Source: Flagellatimonas centrodinii
GTDB taxonomy: Bacteria > Pseudomonadota > Gammaproteobacteria > Nevskiales > Nevskiaceae
Reading direction: 5' to 3'
DNA: 64,000 nucleotides
Assembly: GCF_016918765.2 (NCBI RefSeq)
Contig: NZ_CP092104.1
Span: 434,001-498,000 of the forward strand
Shown: piece by piece, positions 1-11,428 of the stretch
How the letters are laid out: each line of letters starts with the position of its first letter
How positions within the stretch are numbered: the stretch's first letter is position 1
The notes under the pieces: model-generated
What the model saw: only the letters and a program-made list of their open reading frames with translations
Database searches by the model: none
Told to the model about the DNA's origin: nothing
Made by a program: the position numbers and the translations under genes

Positions 1-2133
<2,133 letters not shown>

Positions 2134-2283
2134 GGGTCACGGATTGGCGATGGATCGGCGCGATGCCCGGAGGCCGGCCGTAGAGAGCACTAGTATGCCC
2201 CAAGCCTCCAGCCGCCCGACGACGATGGGGGTGTCGGCGGTCAATTCAAGCACGCGAAGTTCGCCGCGGGAGTCGCCCACGCG

Positions 2284-3219
2284 TCAGCGCGCGGCCTGGA
2301 TGTACTTTTGCGGATTGACCACCCGGCCGTTGTAGAGCACCTCGAAATGCAGGTGTGGTCCGGTCGAGCGCCCCGAATTGCCCACTTGGGCAAGTCGCTG
2401 GCCCTTGTAGACACGATCACCGGTCTTCACCAGGTTGGTCTTGTTGTGGCTGTAGCGGGTCACGTACCCATTGCCATGGTTGATCTCGACGATCTTGCCG
2501 TAGCCACTGCGGGTACCGGAGTGGGAGACGATGCCGGCACCCACCGAGTAGATGTCACTGCCTTCGCGGGCGGCGAAGTCCATGCCTTCATGCATGGCGC
2601 GGCGTCCTGTGAAGGGGTCGGTGCGAACCCCGAACAGCGACGAGATCCATCCGGCTTCCACCGGCCATCCGGACGGCCGCAGTTCCTGTTGCAGCCGACT
2701 GGCCAGCAGCAGATCCTCCAGCACCCGCAGCTGACGCTCCCGATCACTCAGCTGCCGCTCGAAGGTGTCGAGCGACTCGAACACATCGGCGTAGGTCGGC
2801 GTCTCGGTGCTCTGGGTGGCCCCCTCGGGCCCCCCGAGGGCAGGCGCGGAAGCAAAATCAAATTCGCCTTCGTCAAGCCCGGCAACTTCGGTCAGGCGGG
2901 CCCCTGCCGCTTCCAGTCGCATCATGTGCGCCTGCATGCGCGCCAGCCGGCGGGCCAGCGCCCGCGCATCCTCGGCGGCGTTGCCGCGGGTCTGCTCCAG
3001 CGCGGCCCGTTGTTCGGCGACCTGCCCGGCCCAGGCGGTGACCAGGTTGCTCGGTAGCGTCGACGGCCCGCTATCGGCCATCCAGTAGCCGACCATGCCT
3101 GCTGCGGACAGCAGTCCCGTCATCAGCATCCCAAGCGGCAACCACAGCCAGAGACTGCGCCACTGCAGTGAAAAGCGCCGCGTCTGACCCTGACGGCTGC
3201 TGACGACGATAATATCCAT
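2284..3219 (-). CDS. M23 family metallopeptidase, membrane-anchored
   Basis: A 311-residue protein with a short cytoplasmic N-terminus, one membrane segment (about residues 22-48), a coiled-coil-like region rich in Ala, Arg, Gln and Leu, and a C-terminal LytM/M23 domain. The zinc-ligand motifs are visible as MHEGMDFA (HxxxD) and HLHFE (HxH), so the domain is probably an active lysostaphin-type peptidoglycan endopeptidase. This family member is typically found between lpxC/dciA and secA in gammaproteobacteria. The start at 3219 is chosen because AGAGG lies just upstream and the residues that follow (MDIIVVSSRQGQ) are typical of the family; an upstream in-frame ATG at 3321 would overlap dciA. 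It is divergent from dciA, with start codons two bases apart. Confidence 0.9.
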   Translation of the reverse strand: MDIIVVSSRQGQTRRFSLQWRSLWLWLPLGMLMTGLLSAAGMVGYWMADSGPSTLPSNLVTAWAGQVAEQRAALEQTRGNAAEDARALARRLARMQAHMMRLEAAGARLTEVAGLDEGEFDFASAPALGGPEGATQSTETPTYADVFESLDTFERQLSDRERQLRVLEDLLLASRLQQELRPSGWPVEAGWISSLFGVRTDPFTGRRAMHEGMDFAAREGSDIYSVGAGIVSHSGTRSGYGKIVEINHGNGYVTRYSHNKTNLVKTGDRVYKGQRLAQVGNSGRSTGPHLHFEVLYNGRVVNPQKYIQAAR

Positions 3220-3221
3220 CA

Positions 3222-3551
3222 ATGACCTCTTCTCAGCCCGACCCTCTGCCCATTCGCCATTGGCTGAATGACCGGCCGGGACCGCTGCGCCAGCTCTTGA
3301 GCCGCGCTTCGTTGTTGGCAACCGCCACTCGGCAGTTGCATGCGGAAATCCCTTCCCCCTGGGCCCACCACCTGCGAATCGTTAACCTGCGTGGAACCAC
3401 GCTGGTGATCTATTCCCAGTCGGCCGCTGCCCTGATCCCCCTGCGCGCCCACCAGCGACAGGTGCTCGACGTGGTCGGCCACTGCCTCGGATGTCGCCCC
3501 AGCCGAATCGATGCAAAAGTCAGACCGATTCAGGGGAAGGCCGGAGTGTAG
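3222..3551 (+). CDS. dciA: DciA-like DUF721 protein, probable replicative helicase loader/operator
   Basis: A 109-residue protein of the DUF721 (DciA) family. DciA interacts with the replicative helicase DnaB and substitutes for DnaC in most bacteria; this role is family knowledge. The core features are LLSRASLLATATRQLHAEIP, a strand-rich middle (LRIVNLRGTTLVIYSQSAAALIPLR) and a C-terminal SRIDAKVRP segment. The location between lpxC and the secA-proximal M23 peptidase, on the opposite strand, matches gammaproteobacterial dciA. No Cys-rich or other domain is fused. The gene begins two bases from the start of the divergent M23 gene, so its promoter must lie within that coding sequence. Confidence 0.8.
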   Translation: MTSSQPDPLPIRHWLNDRPGPLRQLLSRASLLATATRQLHAEIPSPWAHHLRIVNLRGTTLVIYSQSAAALIPLRAHQRQVLDVVGHCLGCRPSRIDAKVRPIQGKAGV

Positions 3552-3636
3552 GCCGCCCAATTTCGTTCACGCAAGCGCGTGGGGGCGGAAATATTGCCCT
3601 CCGCCGATCAAATTGCCCTGTTTCGGTGCGCGCCGC

Positions 3637-4557
3637 TCAGGCCGCGGCCAAACTCCCGCGCCCGTAGGTGATCGGCGCCGGTGCGCTTGCACTACTGTAG
3701 GTCACGACCTCCCAGGCCGCGCGATCTTCGAGTACGGCGCGCACCAGCTTGTTGTTGAGCGCGTGCCCGGATTTGTAGGCACTGTAAGCGCCGATCACGC
3801 TGTGGCCGAGCAGATACAGGTCGCCTACGGCATCCAGGATCTTGTGGCGGACGAACTCGTCCTCGTATCGCAAACCATCCTGATTGACCACGCGGAAGTC
3901 GTCGAGCGCGACCACGTTGTCGAGGCTGGCCCCGAGGCCGAGATTGTTGGCACGCAGCGCGTCGAGCTCTCGCATGAACCCGAAGGTGCGGGCCCGCGCC
4001 ACTTCCTTGATGTAGGTCGTGGTGGAGAAATCGAGCGTCACCTGCTGGCCGCTACGCCGCAGCGCCGGATGGGCAAATTCGATGGCGAACGACAACCGAT
4101 AGCCGTCGTGCGGCTCGAACCGGGCCCACTTGTCACCATCAGCGACCTGCACCGGTTGACGGATCCGCAGGAACCGCTTCGGCGCCTCCTGCTCATGAAT
4201 GCCGGCCGACTGAATCAGAAACACGAAAGGCGCGGCGCTGCCATCCATAATCGGCACCTCGGGCGACGACAGCTCGACGATGCAGTTATCCACGCCGAGG
4301 CCGGCGAGAGCCGACATCAGGTGCTCGATGGTCGCCACCCGGGTGCCCTGGTCGTCAACCAGGGTGCTGCACATGGTCGCCTCACGCAGCCAATCGGCAC
4401 GGCTCGGCAGCTCGACCACCGGGTCAAGGTCAGTGCGACGAAACACGATGCCGGTATCCGGACCCGCCGGCAGCAATGACATGAACACCTTGCGGCCGGA
4501 ATGCAGCCCGATGCCGGACGCGCGGATTGCCTGACGGAGCGTACGTTGTTGTGCCAT
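3637..4557 (-). CDS. lpxC: LpxC, UDP-3-O-acyl-N-acetylglucosamine deacetylase
   Basis: The zinc-dependent deacetylase that catalyses the committed step of lipid A synthesis in the cytoplasm. The 306-residue product aligns without gaps in numbering with E. coli LpxC: zinc ligands H79 ([11 protein letters not shown]), H238 and D242 ([10 protein letters not shown]), and the general acid H265 (SGHALNNK). The start at 4557 (MAQQRTL) corresponds to the conserved N-terminus MIKQRTL of the family; an ATG further upstream would add 22 unrelated residues. The gene follows ftsZ after 121 bases, which contain two GC-rich dyads, and converges with dciA. Confidence 0.97.
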   Translation of the reverse strand: MAQQRTLRQAIRASGIGLHSGRKVFMSLLPAGPDTGIVFRRTDLDPVVELPSRADWLREATMCSTLVDDQGTRVATIEHLMSALAGLGVDNCIVELSSPEVPIMDGSAAPFVFLIQSAGIHEQEAPKRFLRIRQPVQVADGDKWARFEPHDGYRLSFAIEFAHPALRRSGQQVTLDFSTTTYIKEVARARTFGFMRELDALRANNLGLGASLDNVVALDDFRVVNQDGLRYEDEFVRHKILDAVGDLYLLGHSVIGAYSAYKSGHALNNKLVRAVLEDRAAWEVVTYSSASAPAPITYGRGSLAAA

Positions 4558-4588
4558 TAACCCGGGTAGACCCTCAGCGGTGAAGACA

Positions 4589-4617
4589 ATGCCCGGACGG
4601 TAATCCGGCCCGGGCAT
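4589..4617 (-). other. Stem-loop between ftsZ and lpxC
   Basis: Inverted repeat with arms ATGCCCGG (4589-4596) and CCGGGCAT (4610-4617), about 30 bases before the lpxC start. A second dyad, CCGGCGG/CCGCCGG (4657-4663 and 4670-4676), lies directly after the ftsZ stop. Neither is followed by a T-tract on the minus strand, so they are better read as mRNA stabilising or attenuating structures than as clear intrinsic terminators. They may help to separate ftsZ and lpxC expression. Confidence 0.4.
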
Positions 4618-4678
4618 CGGCAAATTGTATCACCGGCCATGAACCGGGCATGAACTCCGGCGGCCCGTGCCGCCGGGC

Positions 4679-5920
4679 TCAGTCGGCCTGGTTTCGCAGG
4701 AACGCCGGGATGTTGATGATGTCCTCGTCGAGCCCGATCGGGAACGAGGAACCGCCGCCACCTGCGGCCACCCGCGCGCCCTGGCGGATGTAGGTCGGCA
4801 CCTCGACGTTCTGCGGACGCTGCGGCTGGGTCTGCGGCTGCTGAGCGTGCTGCGTCTCAACCGGCTTGAGAAACGGCGCGACCTTGGGGTTGCCCGCCAC
4901 ATTGAGCGGCTGCTGTGCAGGCTGCGGCATCGCACCCCGCTGCGGTGCCAGGCCGGTGGCCACCACCGTCACCCACAGTTCGCCGTTGGCGTTGGGGTTG
5001 AAGGCCATGCCGCACTTGGCATCCGCCTCATCGGCCGCCAGCTCGTTGACCCGCTGGTTGATGTATTCCCACTCTTCCATCTCCAGCGACTCGTCGCAGG
5101 TGACGTTGACCAGCAGGCCGCGGGCACCGGACAGCTCGATGTCATCAAGCAGCGGGCTCGACAGCGCCATCTCCACCGCCTTCTGCGCACGGCCTTCGCC
5201 ACTGGCGCGACCAATCCCCATCATCGCCATGCCGCGGTTGCTCATGACCGTCTTGACGTCGGCGAAGTCGACGTTGATGTGGCCCGGACGGGTGATCAGC
5301 TCGGAGATGCCGGCCACCGCGTTCTGCAGCACGTCATTGGCGGCCTTGAAACAGTTGAGCACGGTGATCTTCGACCCCAACACCAGCGACAGCTTCTCAT
5401 TCGGAATCAGCACCAGTGAATCGACCCGGTCCCGCAGTTCGTCGATGCCGCGCAGCGCGACGTTCATGCGCTTCTTGTTCTCGTGCGCGAACGGCTTGGT
5501 CACCACGGCGACCGTCAGGATGCCGAGCTCCTTGGCCACTTCGGCAATCACCGGCGCCGCACCGGTGCCGGTACCGCCGCCCATGCCGGCGGTGACGAAC
5601 AACAGGTCACTACCTTCGAGCATCTCGCGGATACGGTCGCGATCTTCCTCGGCAGCGGCTCGCCCCACCTCGGGGTCGGAACCGGCTCCGAGACCACGGG
5701 TCAACTCGATGCCGAGCTGCAGCTGACTGGTTGGCACGCACTTTTCAAGGTGGTCCCGGTCGGTGTTTGCACAGATGAATTCGACGCCGTCGATTCCAGC
5801 TTGCGCCATCTGGTTGACGGTATTGCATCCGCCGCCGCCAACGCCGATGACGCGAATCATCGCCTTGCGTGGCTGGCCGTCGAGAAGCTCGAAGATTTCG
5901 CGTGACTGCCCGGTGCTCAT
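4679..5920 (-). CDS. ftsZ: FtsZ, tubulin-like cell division GTPase
   Basis: FtsZ polymerises into the Z-ring at mid-cell. The 413-residue product has the nucleotide-binding IGVGGGGCN segment near residue 27, the tubulin signature GGGTGTG at residues 114-120, the T7 synergy loop region NVDFADVKTVM, a Gln/Pro-rich linker (roughly residues 325-385) and the conserved C-terminal peptide DIINIPAFLRNQAD that binds FtsA and ZipA. The start at 5920 is supported by AGGAGA nine bases upstream; the longer frame to 5995 has no such support. Downstream of ftsA with an AT-rich 196-base gap that probably contains an ftsZ-specific promoter. Confidence 0.98.
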   Translation of the reverse strand: MSTGQSREIFELLDGQPRKAMIRVIGVGGGGCNTVNQMAQAGIDGVEFICANTDRDHLEKCVPTSQLQLGIELTRGLGAGSDPEVGRAAAEEDRDRIREMLEGSDLLFVTAGMGGGTGTGAAPVIAEVAKELGILTVAVVTKPFAHENKKRMNVALRGIDELRDRVDSLVLIPNEKLSLVLGSKITVLNCFKAANDVLQNAVAGISELITRPGHINVDFADVKTVMSNRGMAMMGIGRASGEGRAQKAVEMALSSPLLDDIELSGARGLLVNVTCDESLEMEEWEYINQRVNELAADEADAKCGMAFNPNANGELWVTVVATGLAPQRGAMPQPAQQPLNVAGNPKVAPFLKPVETQHAQQPQTQPQRPQNVEVPTYIRQGARVAAGGGGSSFPIGLDEDIINIPAFLRNQAD

Positions 5921-6116
5921 TGTTTGCTCTCCTGCGCCTGAGGCGCTGCTGGTGATGTCTGCCAACACCGCGGCCCCGAAGGACGCGCGACCCACCTCAT
6001 GCCTTGTTTACAAACGGATACTTCTCCACCGAATGATGATGATTCATCACAGTTTGTAAGTCAACATAAAAGCGGCATTAATTTAAGAAAAATCACACCT
6101 CGATCCTGAGGTTGAT
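5921..6116 (-). promoter_or_regulatory. AT-rich ftsA-ftsZ intergenic region, probable ftsZ promoter
   Basis: This gap is markedly AT-rich compared with the surrounding coding DNA and is the longest interruption within the otherwise overlapping dcw genes. On the minus strand it contains a -35-like TTGACT (6064-6059), but no good -10 hexamer at the right distance, and a near-palindrome TTGTTTACAA (6004-6013) about 80 bases before the FtsZ start. In other bacteria ftsZ is commonly transcribed from its own promoters as well as from upstream ones. The exact start site cannot be placed from sequence. Confidence 0.45.
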
Positions 6117-7352
6117 TCAGAAGTTTCCCGCCACCCATTCCTTGATGCGGCGGACCCAGTAACTCGGATGTCGTTCCTGCCCCGCGATGCTGCGCGGCGC
6201 TGCGCGGTGCCCATGCAACAGCAGCCCGACGGCGGTGGCGTAGCCGGGGTCGCGCGCGAGGTCATTAAGACCGCGGATGTTCTGCGGCAGACCAATTCGT
6301 ACGGGCACTTCGAACACGGCCTCGGCCAGTTCCTGAACCCCGGGCATGGCGCTGGCGCCGCCGGTCAGCACAACCCCGCCACCTGCCACCATTTCGTAGG
6401 TCTCGGAACGCTGCAGCTCCTTGCGCAGGAAGCGGAAGATTTCCTCGTAGCGCGGCTTGATCACCTCTGCCAGGGTATGGCGCGACAACTGGCGAGCCGG
6501 ACCATCGCCGACACCGCGGACCTCGATAACGTCACTGGCGGCGACCATTTCCGGCAGGGCACAGCCGTATGCAATCTTGATTTCCTCGGCAAATTGATGC
6601 GGTGTGCGAAACGCCACCGAGATATCGTTGGTCACCAGATTGCCGCCAAGGGCGAGCACCGCGGTATGGCGAACCGCGCCACCTCGGAAGACGGCGATAT
6701 CAGCCGTCCCGGCACCGAGATCGACCATGCAGACGCCGAGCGTTTTCTCCTCCGGCAACAGCACGGCCTCGCTGGCAGCGAGGTGCGGGACGATCAGACG
6801 GTCGAGGGTCAGGTCACAACTTTCGACGCACTTGCGAATGTTCAGCTGGGCTGACTCGGAACCGCTGATCATGTGCACCCGCGCTTCCAACCGCACGCCG
6901 AACATGCCGACCGGCTCGTGGATGCCATCGCGGCCATCCACCATGTATTCCTGCGGAATCACATGAAGGATGCGTTGGTCGGCAGGGATCAGCACCGCGC
7001 GTGCGGCATCGATGACGCTTTCGACGTCCTTCTGCGTCACCTCGCGGCCCCGGACCGGTGCCACCCCGGTGGAATTGCGGCTCTGCAAGTGGGTGCCGGA
7101 CATGCCGACATGCACCGACTGCGCGCGGCAGCCGGCCATCTGTTCGGCATTCTCGACCGCCCGCCGGATCGACTGCACGGTGGCATCGATGTTGACGACA
7201 TCCCCGCGGTTGACCCCGCGGTTGGGCGCGCTTGCCTCGCCGACCACTTCGACCCCACCCTCGGGCATCACCTGGCCGATCACGGCCACGCATTTGGAGG
7301 TCCCGATATCGAGTCCAACCAACAGTTCCCGCTCATCACGTCTTGGCATCAT
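6117..7352 (-). CDS. ftsA: FtsA, actin-like division protein
   Basis: FtsA tethers FtsZ filaments to the inner membrane and recruits later division proteins. The 411-residue product shows the actin-fold phosphate motif GLDIGTSKC near the N-terminus, the second phosphate segment VDLGAGTADIAVF, the adenosine motif GGGVVLTGGAS, and a C-terminal amphipathic membrane-targeting helix ending RRIKEWVAGNF. Two consecutive ATG codons (7352 and 7349) could serve as start; GGAG precedes both. The gene overlaps the end of ftsQ by four bases. Confidence 0.97.
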   Translation of the reverse strand: MMPRRDERELLVGLDIGTSKCVAVIGQVMPEGGVEVVGEASAPNRGVNRGDVVNIDATVQSIRRAVENAEQMAGCRAQSVHVGMSGTHLQSRNSTGVAPVRGREVTQKDVESVIDAARAVLIPADQRILHVIPQEYMVDGRDGIHEPVGMFGVRLEARVHMISGSESAQLNIRKCVESCDLTLDRLIVPHLAASEAVLLPEEKTLGVCMVDLGAGTADIAVFRGGAVRHTAVLALGGNLVTNDISVAFRTPHQFAEEIKIAYGCALPEMVAASDVIEVRGVGDGPARQLSRHTLAEVIKPRYEEIFRFLRKELQRSETYEMVAGGGVVLTGGASAMPGVQELAEAVFEVPVRIGLPQNIRGLNDLARDPGYATAVGLLLHGHRAAPRSIAGQERHPSYWVRRIKEWVAGNF

Positions 7353-8101
7353 TGTGCTCCTTCATCCGCCGCGGACGTGCGCCAGCGCACCGCGAATCCA
7401 TTGGTGTAGCGAAGGTCGATGCGCTCGACCTCGGAAAGGCGGCCGGTGGTGACCCGGGCCACTGGCCCATTGAGCACCGGCACGCGCGACAGCGGGTCTT
7501 CGCGGCCGAACCGCACCGGCACCCCGGGGGCGATACGGCCGATCCACTCACCACGAACATCCAGGGACAGCCCGGTCAGCTCGAGGCCGGCGTCGGCCAC
7601 CGCTTCCGCCAATCCCAGGTAGCGCTGCATGACTTCGGCAACAGCGCCTTCCGGGCCATCCAGTTGTGGCAACCCGGGCGGTACGTCCGACGGCCGCGGG
7701 GTGAACGTCGCAGCGGTGGTATCGACCAGCGCCTCGGTCCCCCAGCGCGCCATTGGTACCCGTTCCCAGATCCGGACATGCACACCGTCGGGCCACACCC
7801 GCTCGACTCGCGCCCGCGCGACCCAGGGCAGCGCCACCACCGCCTGCTGCAACTGCACCAGGTCGAGCTGCGAGATCGGTCCCTGCAATGCCTCGGCCAA
7901 CGCCACCCGTACCTCGGCGGCGGTCACCCGGTCACCCCCGCCGGAGACGCTGAGGTGCGCGACTGGGCGCGCAGTCTGCTGCGCCGCCAACCACAACCCG
8001 CCCACCAGCACCAGCAGCGAGACCATCACCGCCCCGGCGTTTCGCAGGCGGTCCGGTGCAGGTAGCAGTCGGGCGGTGGGTTCCATAACGGCCGCGCTCA
8101 C
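7349..8101 (-). CDS. ftsQ: FtsQ, division protein with POTRA domain
   Basis: FtsQ is a bitopic inner-membrane protein that links FtsL/FtsB and other divisome members. From a GTG at 8101 it has 250 residues: a short cytoplasmic tail, a membrane segment (around VMVSLLVLVGGLWLAAQQ), a POTRA domain containing LVQLQQAVVALPWVARARVERVWPDGVHVRI, and the beta domain. GTG 8101 is preferred because GGAGG sits seven bases upstream and the codon overlaps the ddlB stop as GTGA, the same junction style as the neighbouring genes. An in-frame ATG at 8086 is the alternative. Confidence 0.94.
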   Translation of the reverse strand: MSAAVMEPTARLLPAPDRLRNAGAVMVSLLVLVGGLWLAAQQTARPVAHLSVSGGGDRVTAAEVRVALAEALQGPISQLDLVQLQQAVVALPWVARARVERVWPDGVHVRIWERVPMARWGTEALVDTTAATFTPRPSDVPPGLPQLDGPEGAVAEVMQRYLGLAEAVADAGLELTGLSLDVRGEWIGRIAPGVPVRFGREDPLSRVPVLNGPVARVTTGRLSEVERIDLRYTNGFAVRWRTSAADEGAQ

Positions 8102-9033
8102 CCGCGCGCCTCCGTCATCGTGGTTTCCAGCAGGCGCCGGCACAACGGGCCGATCGCGATGCCGGCGGTGCGCGCAGCCAGCGGCACCAGGGAATGCGAG
8201 GTCATGCCCGGCAAGGTGTTCACTTCCAGCAGGAACGGACGCCGGTCGTCCGCCATCAGGAAGTCGACCCGCCCCCAGCCGCGACCGCCCAGCACTGCAA
8301 ATGCCTTCAGGCTGAGGGCCTGCAACTCGCGCTCGAGCGCGGGGTCGAGGCCGGCGGGGCAGTGGTAGTGGGTATTGTCAGACAGGTACTTGGCGTTGTA
8401 GTCGTAAAACTCGCCATCCGGCTCGATGCGGATCAGCGGCAGCGCCTGGTCACCGAGGACGGCACAGGTGTATTCGGCACCCGGGACGAAGCGCTCTGCC
8501 AAGACCGTCTGACCGGTGGCCCCATCCCCTCGCGCCAGGGCCCAGGCAGCCGCCACTTCACCCGGCGCCCTGATCTTGCTGATGCCGACACTGGAACCAT
8601 CGGCCGCTGGCTTGACGATGAGCGGATAGCCGAACGCCTCGGCAGCAGCGGCGAGGGCTTCGGCACTGTCGACACACCGCCAGTCGGCCGTCGGCAGGCC
8701 TTCGGCACGCCAAAGCCGCTTGGTCTGCAGCTTGTCCATTGCAAGCGCCGATGCCAACACGCCACAGCCCGGATAGCGAATCCCCAGCAGGTCCAGTACC
8801 GCCTGTACCGTTCCATCTTCCCCGCCGGTACCGTGAAGAACATTGAAGGCGTGACTGACGCCGAGTGACGGCAGCGCGAACAGCTCCGCCGGCGTCCGGA
8901 CATCGACCGCCACCGTGTCGAAGCCCTCCGACTGCAGCGCCGCCAACACCGTCTCGCCGCTCCAGATCGACACCTGACGCTCGGACGACCAGCCGCCCAT
9001 CAGCACCGCCACACGGCCAATAGCCGCCGTCAT
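8098..9033 (-). CDS. ddlB: D-alanine--D-alanine ligase
   Basis: ATP-grasp enzyme that makes the D-Ala-D-Ala dipeptide used by MurF. The 311 residues show the N-terminal VLMGGWSSERQVS motif, the HGTGGEDG loop, KPAADGSSVGISK in the ATP-grasp domain, and the metal-binding LLEVNTLPGMTSHSLVP near the C-terminus. The position between murB and ftsQ is classical for proteobacterial dcw clusters. It overlaps murB as ATGA. Confidence 0.97.
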   Translation of the reverse strand: MTAAIGRVAVLMGGWSSERQVSIWSGETVLAALQSEGFDTVAVDVRTPAELFALPSLGVSHAFNVLHGTGGEDGTVQAVLDLLGIRYPGCGVLASALAMDKLQTKRLWRAEGLPTADWRCVDSAEALAAAAEAFGYPLIVKPAADGSSVGISKIRAPGEVAAAWALARGDGATGQTVLAERFVPGAEYTCAVLGDQALPLIRIEPDGEFYDYNAKYLSDNTHYHCPAGLDPALERELQALSLKAFAVLGGRGWGRVDFLMADDRRPFLLEVNTLPGMTSHSLVPLAARTAGIAIGPLCRRLLETTMTEARG

Positions 9034-9992
9034 GACGCCACTCCGACGATGCGAACTTCGGTCTGCAACGTCACGCCATGGAGCCGCTGCACTTCGGCCT
9101 GCAGATGAAGGATCAGCGCCTCCACGTCTGCCGCGCGGGCGCCTGCCTCGGTGACGATGAAGTTGGCGTGCAGCGTCGACACCTGGGCGCCGCCGATGCG
9201 ATAGCCCTTGAGACCGCTTGCCTCGATCAGCCGTGCGGCGTGATCACCCGGCGGATTGCGGAAGGTGGAGCCCGCCGACGGCTTGCCGACCGGCTGGGTG
9301 GCCTTGCGCCGCGCCAGGCTTTCGCGGGTGGCGCGCGCATCCTCGCCGTCGGCGTCGATGCGGGTACGGAATACCGCGCCGAGAAAACCCAGGGCATCGG
9401 CCGGCAGGGCCACGTGGCGATAACCCCATTCGAGGTCACTGGCCGCCAGCCACCGCACATCCCCATCACGCATCAACACTTCGGCGCGCTCAACCACCGG
9501 CCAAGTCTCACCGCCCCATGCGCCCGCATTCATCGCCAGGGCGCCGCCAACGGTGCCGGGAATACCGGCCATGAAGCCCAAACCGGCCAATTGACGATCA
9601 CGTGCAAGCTTGGCCAGTCGGGCGCAGTGGACGCCGGCTTCGGCATATACATAGGGGGAATCGGGCGTCGGGAATCGGGAATCGTCGATGTCCCGGACTT
9701 GCAACGTATCCAGCGTGCCGTGCAGGGCGATGACGGTCCCGCGCCACCCACCATCACGGACCAGCAGGTTGCTGCCGAGACCCAACCAGAGCACAGGCTC
9801 GGTGATCGGTAGCAGACGCACGAAAGCGAGAAGGTCATCGCGATCGGCCGGCTGAAAGAACTGTTGTGCCGGCCCGCCAACCCGCCATGACGTGTGCTTC
9901 GCCATCGGCTCGTCCAGAAGGATCTGCCCCCGCACATCGGGCCAGGATTCCCGGTTATCGATGCCCACCTCGCGGCTCTTCGCGACAGTCAT
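9030..9992 (-). CDS. murB: MurB, UDP-N-acetylenolpyruvoylglucosamine reductase
   Basis: FAD enzyme that reduces the enolpyruvyl group to lactyl to give UDP-MurNAc. The 320-residue product has the FAD-binding [12 protein letters not shown] segment, [21 protein letters not shown], and the catalytic [13 protein letters not shown] motif; the absence of a long third-domain insert suggests a type II-like MurB. A stretch of about ten residues ([12 protein letters not shown], encoded near 9654-9690) has no obvious counterpart in the family and is encoded by iterated CGGGAATCG-like repeats. It overlaps murC by four bases and ddlB by four bases. Confidence 0.96.
   Translation of the reverse strand: MTVAKSREVGIDNRESWPDVRGQILLDEPMAKHTSWRVGGPAQQFFQPADRDDLLAFVRLLPITEPVLWLGLGSNLLVRDGGWRGTVIALHGTLDTLQVRDIDDSRFPTPDSPYVYAEAGVHCARLAKLARDRQLAGLGFMAGIPGTVGGALAMNAGAWGGETWPVVERAEVLMRDGDVRWLAASDLEWGYRHVALPADALGFLGAVFRTRIDADGEDARATRESLARRKATQPVGKPSAGSTFRNPPGDHAARLIEASGLKGYRIGGAQVSTLHANFIVTEAGARAADVEALILHLQAEVQRLHGVTLQTEVRIVGVAS
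9654..9687. repeat. Short CGGGAATCG-type repeat inside murB
   Basis: On the plus strand the segment contains three successive variants of TCGGGAATCG or TCGGGCGTCG. Such GGGAATCGGGAATC runs are otherwise typical of intergenic repeats in some gammaproteobacteria. Here the repeat is in frame within murB and encodes SRFPTPDSP, in a surface-loop position between a beta-strand of the FAD domain and the AGVH segment. Confidence 0.5.
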
Positions 9993-11428
9993 GCGCCACC
10001 CCGGAACCGCTGTTGCAGCAGAGCGGGAAGACCGCCGATATCGCCGGCGCCGAGGGTCAACAACACGTCGCCGTCGCGCAGCAGCGGCTGCAGGGTATCG
10101 GGCATCTCGGCGACCCCGTGTACCAGCACCGGCTCGACCCGACCGCGGGCCCGGATACCCCGCGCCAGCGCGCGACTGTCAGCGCCCTCAATCGGCATCT
10201 CGCCGGCCGGGTAAACATCGCTCAGCACCAAAGCATCGGCTTCCGCCAGCACGGTCGTAAAGTCATCGAAAAGATCGCGGGTCCGGCTGTAGCGGTGAGG
10301 CTGGAACGCCACCACCAGCCGTTGCCCCGGCCACGCCGCCCGCATGGCTTCGAAGGTGGCAGCGATCTCACGCGGGTGATGCCCGTAGTCGTCCACCAAC
10401 TGGACGCGACCCTGCGGCAGCATCAGCGGCTCATGAACCTCGCAACGCCGACCGACGCCTGCGAATCCGCGCAGGGCGCGCTGCATCGCTGGAACATCTG
10501 CCCCCAGCTCCTGCCCGATGGCCAATGCCACCAGCGCATTCTGGACGTTGTGTCGCCCAGGCAGATTGACGTGGAATGAGGCCTCCTGACCGTCGGCGAA
10601 ACGGGCAACGAAATCGCTGCCGTTGCCACTCGCCTGCAAGGCACTGGCACGGACATCGGCATCCTCGGCAAAGCCATAGGTCACCACCGGCCGTCCGATC
10701 TTCGGCATCAGCGCCCGAACCTCCGGGTCATCCACGCACAGCACCGCCAGCCCGTAGAACGGCAACCGGTGCAGGAACTCGAGGAAGGTCGCGCGAAGGC
10801 GCTGGAAGTCACCGCCGTAGGTCTCCAGGTGATCCGCGTCGATGTTGGTCACCGCGGCCAGCATCGGCGTCAGGTGCAGGAATGACGCATCGCTTTCGTC
10901 CGCCTCGGCCACCAGACAGGCGCCCTCGCCCAGCCGGGCATTGGCGCCGGCACTCTTGAGCTTGCCGCCGATGACATAGGTCGGATCGAGCCCGGCTTCC
11001 GCCAGCACGCTGGCGACCAGGCTGGTGGTGGTGGTCTTGCCATGGGTACCGGCGATGGCGATGCCGTACCGGAAGCGCATGAGTTCCGCCAGCATCTCGG
11101 CGCGGCGCACCACCGGAATGCGGTGTGCCCGGGCATAGACCAACTCCGGGTTGTCCCGCTGCACGGCGGTCGATACCACCACCGCGTCGGCACCGACGGT
11201 GTTGCCGGCATCGTGACCGAAATAGAGCCTGGCCCCCAGCGATTGCAGGCGTTCGGTGGCAGCACTGGCCTTGAGATCGGTGCCGGTAACGGTATAGCCG
11301 AGGTTCAGCAGCACTTCGGCAATGCCGGCCATTCCGGAGCCGCCGATTCCGAGCAGATGGATGCGACGGATGCGCCGCATTGGCGTCCGCATCAATTGTG
11401 GCAGACCGCTGCCATTGCCCTTGATCAT
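9989..11428 (-). CDS. murC: MurC, UDP-N-acetylmuramate--L-alanine ligase
   Basis: Adds L-alanine to UDP-MurNAc with ATP hydrolysis in the cytoplasm. The 479 residues contain the N-terminal Rossmann motif [14 protein letters not shown], the Mur ligase P-loop [11 protein letters not shown], the [11 protein letters not shown] segment, and the C-terminal [14 protein letters not shown] motif. The start at 11428 overlaps the murG stop as ATGA, so translation of the two is probably coupled. Confidence 0.97.
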   Translation of the reverse strand: MIKGNGSGLPQLMRTPMRRIRRIHLLGIGGSGMAGIAEVLLNLGYTVTGTDLKASAATERLQSLGARLYFGHDAGNTVGADAVVVSTAVQRDNPELVYARAHRIPVVRRAEMLAELMRFRYGIAIAGTHGKTTTTSLVASVLAEAGLDPTYVIGGKLKSAGANARLGEGACLVAEADESDASFLHLTPMLAAVTNIDADHLETYGGDFQRLRATFLEFLHRLPFYGLAVLCVDDPEVRALMPKIGRPVVTYGFAEDADVRASALQASGNGSDFVARFADGQEASFHVNLPGRHNVQNALVALAIGQELGADVPAMQRALRGFAGVGRRCEVHEPLMLPQGRVQLVDDYGHHPREIAATFEAMRAAWPGQRLVVAFQPHRYSRTRDLFDDFTTVLAEADALVLSDVYPAGEMPIEGADSRALARGIRARGRVEPVLVHGVAEMPDTLQPLLRDGDVLLTLGAGDIGGLPALLQQRFRGGA

